Shown in pieces: positions 25,601 through 35,339 of a stretch of 64,000 nt of DNA. Made by a program: the position numbers and the translations under genes. Origin of the DNA: Parietaria judaica (taxonomy: Eukaryota > Streptophyta > Magnoliopsida > Rosales > Urticaceae); assembly GCA_954871525.1 (NCBI GenBank), contig OX940860.1, forward strand, positions 25,018,001 to 25,082,000, given 5' to 3'. Each line of letters begins with the position of its first letter. Position 1 is the first letter of the stretch. The notes under the pieces were generated by a model. It saw nothing but the letters and a program-made list of their open reading frames with translations. It ran no database searches and was not told where the DNA came from.

Positions 25601-26386
25601 ATCTTGTCCAAGAGGGAAAGAAGAGGGAAGTTCTTAGCAACGTCTTTCGCGGGTTTCGACAACAACAAGTAAGACACCGGACCAACAAGAACCGGAACAG
25701 TGTCGATGCCCAACTGCAATAAAATTTTGTTAAGGAAAAAACATTAAGCAGCATAGTCCAAACGCGCGAATAGATCTGTTGTAAATACACCAAAAAACGC
25801 CTAGAATCGAGAAAATTTCTGTAAACGGGCTTATAATAGGAAAATTTCTTATGAAGACTTACAGCCTTGGCTTCCTTGTATTCCTGAACAGCCTTGTGCG
25901 ATGAGTAGCAGAACTTGACATCGGGACCCAACTCAGGGACAATGTAATGGCTGAACCCAAGAGATAAAGTCATTAGTTAGCTGTACATAACAAAGACCAA
26001 TAAGCACTAGTTGAGGGCACAGAGGATCACACTTACTAGTTGGTGTCGAACCACTTGGTCATTTCCATGGCGGGGACGGTGGCGTTTCCCCTGGCCATGG
26101 AGAAGAACACGTCGAACCCGATCTCTCCGCCGTTCCAGTTGTATCTGGCGGGAACAGCGCCGAGCATGGCGGTGGTGTCCAATACCTGGTCGTAGTACGA
26201 AAACGTGTTGCTGGGGATCAACTTGATCCCGGCCTCGGACATCTGCTTCCAGATGGATCCCCGGAGATCCGCGGCCACCTTCTGCAGATCCTCGGCACTG
26301 CTCTTGCCATCCCAGAAGGACTCCAAGGCGAACTTGAGCTCTCTCTTGGGTCCCATACGGGGATATCCGACAATGTGCGACGCCAT
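22695..26386 (-). CDS. METE: Cobalamin-independent methionine synthase, copy 2 (METE)
   Basis: Second intact copy in the same orientation. Exons: 26386-26037, 25950-25863, 25713-25586, 25508-25117, 25041-24878, 24500-24420, 24319-24153, 24067-23962, 23864-23614, 23521-23320 and 23063-22695. Every exon has exactly the same length as in copy 1, and the product is again 765 residues. His647, Cys649, Glu671 and Cys733 are intact. Visible differences from copy 1 are mild: K27G, E43G, F56L, P80A and L104V in exon 1, and T752A and A759S near the end. Introns have diverged far more than exons. Both copies look functional. No transit peptide is seen, so both are probably cytosolic. The leader intron is 26836-26391. 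Confidence 0.97.
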
Positions 26387-26390
26387 TGCT

Positions 26391-26836
26391 CTGTCCACCC
26401 AAACACAAAAACAAATCACGTCAGATTACAGATCTCCAACCTCTTTCAAACAATATACTAAATCGGAATCCACGAGATCCGCGCATGAAATGCTATCTAC
26501 ACACATGTTCAGGTTCAGCCATTATGAACTCAAAGAGAGAAAGCTAGATCAAAGCCTGGGAAATCAAAAGTCAAAACCAAAACAAGAAGACGATGCCGAT
26601 TATAATGACAGCAATCATAACATCAAATGTTCACCCATTATGAACTCCATTAACATACACACAAGAAAGCGAAGTCTAAGATCTAGCTCTGAACGTTAAC
26701 GGAGAAAGCTAGATCAAAGGCTGGTAAAACAAAACCCAAGTTTGATATTCTGCAATATGGGAAGCACGATCCAAAGCCGCAGATCCAGAAAGTGGAAGCA
26801 GAAGCGAAAGGAGATGTGGAGGAAGAAGGGATGTAC
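26391..26836 (-). other. 5' leader intron of METE copy 2
   Basis: Donor TTCAG|GTACAT and acceptor GGACAG before AGCAATGG on the minus strand. Position and acceptor match the copy 1 leader intron. Confidence 0.7.
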
Positions 26837-26915
26837 CTGAAGGTGGTACGGAGAGAGGAAATGGCGAGAGGAGAAGAGGCAGTGAAAGGCGCGAGTGTAA
26901 GAAGAGAAGGGCGGT

Positions 26916-26927
26916 ACATTTATAGGA
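26916..26927 (-). promoter_or_regulatory. TATA box of METE copy 2
   Basis: The minus strand reads TCCTATAAATGTACC, with a GAGTTGGTGAGAGGAGTGG-type block immediately upstream, as in copy 1. The duplication therefore included the core promoter. Confidence 0.65.
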
Positions 26928-27504
26928 CCACTCCTCTCACCAACTCTCTCTCTTATCTCTCCAGCCAGATTCTCCTTCTTCTCTCTTTCTTTCAGATCCA
27001 AATCTAAGCATTTCTTTTTTACTCCATGTTTCTATTTTATTATTATCAAATTCAAAACTAAAAAAAAAAATGTCTAATAAAGTTCAGTAAAATTTAGGTA
27101 TTTTCGGTTTTTTTAATTTGGAAATGATTATATATTAAGCAATGTAAAAATAATATATACTTTTTTATTTTTATTTATAATTTTGTGTTTTTATTTCAAT
27201 TTTAATATGTGTTACATATTTTTTAGAATTATATATATATTTTTGTATTGTAAAACTATAACTATATTTTATGTAATTTTTTTGTAAAATAAACATTATT
27301 TATGGTAATTGAAAGATCATTTATATATTGAAAGTATTTAATATCTCTTTAAAGCTAAATTTCCAAAAAGTGACATAATGGGTTGTCTTGGTGAAAGTGC
27401 CTTGCATGAGAGTCGGTGGGGGGTGAGGATTGGGGAGTAATGATACCGACACACGACACTCTTAATTATTCCAGAATTTGCACTATAAATACTCTGTACC
27501 TTTT

Positions 27505-27735
27505 AACCAAGCAAGTTTGGCCTAGTGGTAAATTCACTACACCTCTATTCAAGATGTTACGGACTCTTCTTACACTGAATATATCTAGTAATGCGAGAAC
27601 CAAACAAGTTTGGCCTAGTGGTAAATCCACTACACCTCTATTTAAGAGGTCACGGACTGTTCTTACACTGAATATATCTAGTAATGCGAGAGTACTTTGT
27701 AACATTGGCCGATAATGTTACCCCTTTCAAAAAAA
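27505..27735 (+). mobile_element. Two head-to-tail SINE-like copies
   Basis: Each copy starts near an A-box-like TTTGGCCTAGTGGTAAA and runs through CACTACACCTCTATT-AAGA and ACTGAATATATCTAGTAATG. The second ends in a GATAATGTTACCCC-type tail with a poly(A) run near 27730. The B box is decayed in both. The same 3' sequence occurs in the fuller copy at 38300-38505, which defines the family. The ORFs here are repeat translations. Confidence 0.65.
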
Positions 27736-28663
27736 AAAATACTCTATACCTTTTCAAAATAATTAGGGTAATTGCCACGTTTGCCCTTCTAAATTTGAAC
27801 CATGGTGCATATAACCCCCAACTTTGTCGCTGCGTGTACGGAGCTCATCTCTATTTTTACTTTCTGGCACCCGAATCCCTTTAACTTTTTAATAATTATA
27901 AGCATAAAAAACCCTTCTGTTTGTTTTGCATCTGAACCCTTCAACAAAAAATGAAAGTTTAATGGGCATAGAAGCTTATTAACAAATACAAAATTAAAAT
28001 TGATACCACACGTACATTAAAAATTAGTCATACTACACATATTTTAATAACCACACAGAATAATAATAGGAGTGATCGGGACCATAAATACTTAAATTTC
28101 GATCAATTGAGGATTTAGGTCTTAAGTGAAAAATTATCGACTTATTCAAAGTCAACAAACAGATGCAACACATATTTTTGTTCATATTTTTACGGATGTG
28201 GGTCAAATGTTACGTGGTATGATGGACATTGTACAAAACTGAGGCGACACATATTTTAATTAACTTTACACTATGTGAAATTTAAATAAGGTCCGTTAAA
28301 AAAATATAGACAAAAATATAAGTACTTCTACCATTACTTTTTTTACTTTGTATTATCTGCTTTGATGATTGAAGTTTGAATATTTATGTCTTAAGCCGCT
28401 CATATTCTTGATAATAATATAATATTTATTATTATTTTTTCAAAAATAAAAAACAACTATAAATAAAAATGTGTAACGTAATTCCAAATAAGAGTTATTT
28501 TTAAAAACATACGAATGAGAGAATATTTATTTATCACTTGAATAAAGCTTGTCTATCACTTTGCCAATTATTATTAAATGCTTCTTCGTTTTTTTTTTTT
28601 TTTTTTTTACTGAAATGATATTATTGATTTGATATTGTGATTGAAGAAATATATATATATATA
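27736..28663. other. Gene-free AT-rich spacer
   Basis: No ORF or RNA gene recognised. A stretch near 27765-27900 resembles one end of a decayed DNA transposon. A poly(T) run (28590-28610) and an AT run (28650-28668) precede the MAX2-bearing element. Confidence 0.4.
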
Positions 28664-29980
28664 TATATTATAGGGTTATTAGCGGCTAATGTACCCAATG
28701 TTTCATTTCCTTCGGATTATGTACTCAATGTTTAGATTCCACGGCTAATGTACCTAAAGTTCAATCTGTTAGATTTTTGCCCGATTTTCCGTCCAAGCCT
28801 GTTATGTTCGCCACGTCACTTCCACTTCATTTCCACGTCATCTTTGCCCGAAAAAAATGGTATATGTAAATCGAAATCGATGGTTGTGATTAATTGTATA
28901 TTTTCAAATCAGTGGCTGAGATTAATTGGGGTTATAATCAAAAAAAAAAAAAAAAAAAACTTGTTGTGCTTAATTGGAGCTCGCTCAGGCCGAGAATCCC
29001 AATCCCATTGAGTACGAACCTCTCCCAGAGGCTCAGGTCCATCAGTCCCGGAGGAGCAGTTAGCGCGTAGCCGATCGTCTCGCTATAGTCGAGCTCCATT
29101 TTGGTCAGCTGCGGGTACGTCACGAGCGTGCTCAGCCTGAGCGCCTGCTCCGACGGCTTGTGCCTCCGCCGGCAATCTCCCTCGACCTGGATCCTTATCT
29201 CCTCCAGCTCCGGGCAGTCCTCAAGCCCCGCCATCAGCAGCGGCGAGAGTAGCTCGCCGACCTCGATCCACAGCGAGAGGTACCGCAGCCGATCCCAGCA
29301 CTCTCCTCGTTCAGATCGAACGGCTCGTCGGCCTGCTCTCCCCAAACACAATCAATGTGCAGTTTCTCGATCCGATCCCGAATCGGCTCCAGACCACGGA
29401 GCGATGCGGCAGCGTCGAGCGTCCCACAGCGGGAGACGGCGACATCAACGAGGCTCCGGTGAAGGAGACTCGAGAACGTCCGCAACCCCCGTATCGTGAT
29501 CCCCTTCCACCCTTGGATGTGGAACTTGCTAAGCCTGCAACATCCCCTTTCGATCTCGATCAACGCCATGTCCGTCAAATCCGAGCAATTCTTAACCGTC
29601 AGGGAGGGTCTCCAAGCCCTAACATTTGCAATCGGCGAATTTGGCTTTCTCTTTCTCGGAGAAGAGAAGCTTACTCGAAGCTTTTAGATTTTTATTTTAT
29701 TTTTTATTATAACCACAATTAATCTCAGCCATTGATTTGAAAATATACAATTAATCACAACCATCGATTTCGATTTACATTTACAATTTTTTGGGGGCAA
29801 AAATGACGTGGAAATGAAGTGGAAGTGACGTGGCGAACATAACAGGCTTGGATGGAAAATTAGGCAAAAATCTAACAGATTGAACTTTAGGTACATTAGC
29901 CGTGAAATCTAAACATTGAGTATATAATCCGAAAGAATTTAAACATTGAGTACATTAGCCGCTAATAACCCTATATTATA
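28664..29980. mobile_element. Mutator-type element carrying a gene fragment (Pack-MULE)
   Basis: The element spans 28673-29971, with long (~270 bp) inverted repeats starting GGGTTATTAGCGGCTAATGT. It is flanked by a perfect 9-bp duplication, TATATTATA (28664-28672 and 29972-29980). Between the arms is a GC-rich island of about 730 bp that is unlike the AT-rich surroundings and holds a broken MAX2-like sequence. There is no transposase. This is the arrangement of a Pack-MULE. Confidence 0.85.
28960..29690 (-). pseudogene. MAX2-like (F-box/LRR) gene fragment captured in the Mutator-type element
   Basis: The minus strand reads SLTVKNCSDLTDMALIEIER, LDAAASLRGLEPIRDRIEKL and HIDCVW in one frame. 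In another frame it reads WDRLRYLSLWIEVGELLSPL, AGLEDCPELEEIRIQVEGDC and LTAPPGLMDLSLWERFVLNG. These match the central leucine-rich-repeat region of MAX2, the F-box protein of strigolactone and karrikin signalling. The frame shift falls where intact MAX2 has a variable acidic loop, which has been lost here. The F-box and C-terminus are absent and there are stops upstream, so it cannot make MAX2. It may still be transcribed, and it could make antisense or hairpin RNA given the long inverted arms. Confidence 0.8.
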
Positions 29981-32900
29981 TATCATTTGATTTTGACTCT
30001 TCAAAAGGGCTTAGTTTTGGATTGTTTTGAAGAAATCGTATTTTGTTTTTAAACTTGATCACTTTTTAAATCAGTCCTCAAATTTTTAGTTTTTGTTCTT
30101 TTGAAATTTGAAAGTACTCAATCTTGGTGGTGAGGCCTACGATCGAGCCCTTGGTCTTACTTTTCCTTACACAATTTTGTATTCTAAGAAACCTTTTTTA
30201 TACTGAGATGGTAATTGATAACTGATGTAAAAAATTTAACCAAAACAACTCTAATCAAATTATAAAAATATTTTTTTTAAAATGTGTAATTTTTACACCA
30301 AAATTTCATCAATCGACGGTAAAAATCCCACCGCATTGGTAAGGTGGTCCACACTAAGTTTTGTATGACATCGTAACAATCGGGGTGGATTTTGGTGTAA
30401 GAAAAAAAAAATTGTGCTTGTGTCTCTATCTACTACTACTACTACTAATACTAATAATATCTTCAAGTCTAATGTCGTTGATTGAAATAAAAACCGTACG
30501 TAATACCAAGTCCAACTGAACTGTAAAACGTTAAAATGCAGTAATGTAATAACTCCGCTCATACTCCTAACTTACTGCAAAATGGAGTGAAAGAGATTTT
30601 ATGAACAATATCGGGTCATGTTTAGCGTGGTACTGTTCATTAAGGCACTTTCTTTTTAATTTATTATTTAGTCCTTTTAAAATTTGTTATTTATATAATT
30701 GGCACAAAACTATTTCACTTTTCTCCTTATAATTATTTGTATTTTTGTACTAAAACTAAAATTTATTGTATTAAATACTTTAAAAATTATTATAAAATAA
30801 AATACAACAACATCGTTTTTATTTTAGGAAAAAGTAAAATAACATTAATATTAATACCGTAACGAAATAACATTACAACAACATCAAAAATTATATTTTG
30901 AATTAATTTATAGAGTAATATTTCATTTTAAAAAATAATGAATAAACAATATAATTGAAAGATTATAAATAAATATAAGGATCCGAAGATAAATAAGAGA
31001 AAGTTGAATATAAAATGAATATTTCAATTTAGTGTTAAAAATGGAGTTCAGTTGGAGATGAAGTAATTTTTGATGTGATATTTACTGCAAAATGGAGTAA
31101 AATATGAAGTTGTCGGTTGGAGCTCGTCTAACTAAAACGTGGGATCAATTTTGGAGTTCAACTAGGCCCCACATTGAATATAAGCTTGAAGGTGTAATAT
31201 AATTATAAATTGACGGTAGCAAAATATGAAAAGTGTATTTAATTGAGGCGATATAAATTCAATTCTTTAATTAAATCGAAACTCAATCCGATATTGACAC
31301 GTAGACGGGCTTCATTGGTCTCGTTGACTTCTATTTCTTAAAAAAAGTATTTTTGGATAATTCAACGCCTTTTGATTGATTTCCGTGTGATATGTGGTAT
31401 TTTTTTTCTTTTCGTTTTTGACATATCGAGGTTTTTTTTTTACTACCGAAGACGTGAGTACTAAGGTCTCAAATGATGAATGTTATGATCAAACTTGTTT
31501 GATGTCTAAACCCCAACATTATATCCGGAATTTTTAATTTCGAATTCCATTGATTTGTGTGTGGACCTAAAAGTGATGAGAAGAGCTTCCGATTGGCGAT
31601 TTACGCGGAAATCTCAATCCGAACTTGTTGGTGTTTTCTTCGATATATCATTTGCTTATCTAACATATTAGACAAGTAAATCAAAGTATTTGAGCTTTAC
31701 GTTGTTTGTGTTTCTTTAGAGTTTCATCCAATAGTTTACCTGTCCACCAACCACGGTGGTTCAACTTTATAAGCCGATTGTGGGTTGGTAATCGGTACCT
31801 TTCAAAAAGCCTACAATTTGCATTTCTATTTTATATATTTATTTATTTATCTGATTAATATTAAGTTATAACTTTAGAGTCCTCTAATTTGACAAAATTA
31901 TTATAATAAATTTACAATACCATTAGGGAGTTGGTGAGCTAGTGGTGGTAGGCCACTTTTTTTTGTAATCATAGTTGTTTGTTACTTCTCTTTTTCCACT
32001 CAAACTTTATTTTTAGTGGTCTGTTTTATGGGTTTTTCTTTTATTATTATTGGACAATTGGGAATAATGAAATAAATAATTCTAATTTTACAAAATAGGT
32101 GTAATTATATGGGATTGATAATAAACTCGCCGTAATTTTACAAAATAGGTCAATTGGAAAATAAAAATAAAAAAGCCATGAATTCACGGAGCTCAACTTA
32201 GTTTAATATTGGGTATTTTGTGATAAACATCTATTATTTTAATACATTTTTCTGTTGTTTTATTTTGGATAAAAAATGAGCATCGATGTAATATATATGT
32301 ATAATTATATATGTATATAATATTAATGTAGTTTTTGTTGTACTGTTTTTGTTTTGGTGACATGTGAACTATTCTGGACCAGATCCTTTCTTGATAAATT
32401 AAATACGATATAACATGTGAGAGAGGAGAGGACCATACTTCATTGGTAAATAAAGTTAAAACTCTAATTTTTCTTTATTATGCGCTGATAGAACAAATTG
32501 TAAATACCAAGGAAACTTTGACAAAGTACCTAAAGTTATTCAAAATAAAAATACTATAACATACTCTTTCATTTTCAATTGCGCTGATTAAATGTCAAAG
32601 ATTCTGAAATTTGATTACGTCCCACGTGTCTCCCTAATATTGACTTTTGTTTTGTTTATAAGTGTACAATTCAGGTTAATACTTCTTTTTTTTACATTTT
32701 AGAATTTTTTTTATGTTAAATACTTCAATTTGAGATATACAATGTGGATGAATTAATGTCAATAGAAACACAATCAATATATAGTGTAAATTTAACTACT
32801 TTGAGGATTTTAATTAGCGCAATTAAAAACTTAAAATATATTGTGTTATTTTCTTTAAAATTTTGAATATGTTTATCATAATTATCTTTCAATAGTCATA

Positions 32901-33206
32901 AGATAATGCATAATAAAAAATGATTTGAAATATAAATGAATATTTTTGGCTGCTAAAATAAAGTCTGTGTATCAGGTGAGTATGGTGAAGTGGGTTTTCA
33001 AAAAGTTGGTGAAGAAGGTCTTATTGCTTTCTTGAATTTTAATTAATTAAGCACGTGGAATTAAGGATTATTAGTGAAGCCACGTCGACACTTGGCTTGT
33101 TACTTGTTTGACCTGGGGTTGGCAGTCCCAAAATGCACCAACCTTACGTGCAATGCTCGTACTTCGTAAACCGTAATTTATTTTTAAAATTAGTATGTGT
33201 ATTATA
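29981..33206. other. Gene-free AT-rich region
   Basis: About 3.2 kb with no ORF above background and no tRNA or rRNA recognised. Contents are short AT- and T-rich runs and scattered CTA/TAA microsatellite pieces (about 30430-30460). I see nothing I can name. Confidence 0.45.
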
Positions 33207-33574
33207 TATACAAAGGAAAACTTCAATTTGTATGTACCAAAATACAAATTTAAACGAAATTATTCTTGATTTTAATAAATTTCAAAATTATGTCCTAAAA
33301 TACTTTTAGTCTTTAAGTCAAATATTTTTTGCTCTTCAAGTTAGACAGTTTTCGATTTAGACACTTTTAGTCTTTAATTTAAATACTTTTGTTCTTACGG
33401 TTAGACAGTTTTAATTTAGAAAATTATACATAAGAAACTGTCTAAAACTTTTTGACACTTTTGGTCTTTAAGTCAAACACTTTTAGGGCATAACTTTGAA
33501 ATTTATTAAAACCAGGAATAATTTCGTTCAAGCATACCTATTGGGGCATATAAATTGAAGTTTCCCTATACAAA
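33207..33574. mobile_element. Small inverted-repeat MITE
   Basis: The element spans 33215-33566. Arms of about 85 bases start GGAAAACTTCAATTTGTATG and end ATATAAATTGAAGTTTCCC, with good complementarity, e.g. TTTTAATAAATTTCAAA in both arms. TATACAAA flanks it on both sides, an 8-bp duplication or 9-bp with one mismatch. A second, shorter inner inverted repeat contains GACAGTTTT. Confidence 0.75.
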
Positions 33575-33768
33575 TATATTATTCTAAATTCTAAATAATA
33601 ATAATGTTATTCTGTTTTCCATCATAACTCCGGACTAGATAGAGACTGGATGTGGGCGTAGACGAACCCGGGAAGTTTATAGTGGTTCGCTTAGAAAAAG
33701 AAAAGAAAAATTATACCTTTTTATTATTAACGGTGAACGTAACTTTCAAAATGTATCCAAATTATATA

Positions 33769-34590
33769 CAGTAGAACCTCTATAAATTAGTACTCGATAA
33801 ATTAATAGTCGCGATTAAATAATATTTTTGTCCGGTCTCGACTCGGGCCTAACTAGCTAAATTAATAATTCGCTAAATTTATAAGATAATAATTTATTTA
33901 GAAAGTATATAGGTCCCACCCAAGTGATATATAAATTAATAATTCAATATAAATAATTACATAAATAATTATAAAATCACTATAAATAAAATATAACATA
34001 AATAACTATGAAATCACATTAAATAAAAAGATAACATTACACTAATAATCATGTAGTCTTCTTAAAATATGATTCTATAGTAATTTTTTTTCTTCTTGAT
34101 ATTGATGTCTTCCTGAACTTCATCTCTAAGCTTCCGAAGAACATTAAGAAGGTCGGATGTCGTATTCTAATGTTGAAGCAAAAAATTGTTGAGAGTGATC
34201 GCCGCTACAATTTCATCCTTCCGTGAAACGAGCTCTGATTCGGTACTTTCATCTTCAATTCACCATCTTTCTTTTGTCCATCAATACCTTCAATAAGTTG
34301 TTCGTCTGTTAACAACTCCGAAGTTTTGTTTTCTCCCGGATAGCCCAAAAGATCCTAAGCATCCATCTCATTGTGATAATTCAACTCGTTGATCAAAGAA
34401 TTGGTACTCTAATACAATCCTTTTGAATCATAATAGTCTCTCTTGACTCTTGATATGTTTAATATTGATACTTTAATATTTTCGATATAACAAATTCAAA
34501 TAATATTTTGTGAATAAATATGTTTATATAATCATAGCTGATTAATATTTTTTTTTCGTCATTAATTTATAAGTAATAAATTAATTTAAC
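33769..34590 (-). mobile_element. pogo-like element, copy B, right end lost
   Basis: Very similar to copy A over about 820 bp, including the left CAGTAGAACCTCTATAAATT terminus. The same transposase-tail remnant lies on the minus strand (about 34410-34090). Similarity stops near 34590, and the right inverted repeat and TA flank are missing. The element is truncated and immobile. Confidence 0.8.
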
Positions 34591-34599
34591 TCGTAGATA

Positions 34600-35335
34600 T
34601 TAAATCCGGAGTCTTAACAATGTCAGCTTTGAGTATTGAAGCGTCTCAAAACCCTCTCATGCAAAAGACACAGGCTGTGTTACGGTATAGTCTGGATTTC
34701 GGACAATTACATTTTGACACCGTCAGTCGTCTGTCAAAGAGTTCTAATATCTTTTCCTCGCGGATCACATTTAAGAAGAGATGGGACGAACGTCGTGTCC
34801 TAACACGTTTCCAGTGTCCTGAGAGTGCGTAAGAGCCATGTCATTCGACTATCCGTCATTGTCTCATCGAGGTCGGACACATGGAGTGGTCCTCGTAATT
34901 TCGGGACTACACGACCGTTAAGTTTGCCGTGTGGCCCAGCCAAAAAGTGATGGGGCCTATTTAACGGGCAAAATAACTTTCTTACAAGCGTCGGCGACGT
35001 GTTGGGCCGGAGGAATTGGGCCCAACAAATACTAGTCCGGAAACTGCTTATTGAAAAATCTAACATTTTTCAATTTCATTATGTTTCACCGTTTTTAGCA
35101 CAAAATGTTGATTATAATAAATTAATTAAATAAATTATTTCTTTCTTTTTCTGCAATAAAAAAATTCATGTATCAACTTTAGTGGTCCTCATATAGCCGT
35201 ACAGGGGTGTTTTGGCCAATTCACCACCTACACCTATTTGTGATTCTGTGATGTGCCTAAGCTAATGATGTGTGTCTTCTATTTTTCAAAACAAGAAACT
35301 AAAATCAAGAGTGCCAAAAAAACGACATGTCGTTT
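34600..35335. other. Unassigned moderately GC-rich region between pogo copy B and the PPR gene
   Basis: 34620-35060 has balanced base composition and short ORFs, with repeated CGTC/GTCGG-type words. I recognise no domain. It may be the residue of a lost gene or transposon. 35060-35335 is the AT-rich 3' flank of the PPR gene. Confidence 0.35.
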
Positions 35336-35339
35336 GACC

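Noticed and set aside
27416..27715. Small repetitive protein with repeated TKQVWPSGK
   Set aside because: It is a translation of two tandem SINE copies.
29101..29722. Plus-strand ORFs of 121-132 residues
   Set aside because: They are antisense to the MAX2-like fragment, and composition alone explains them.
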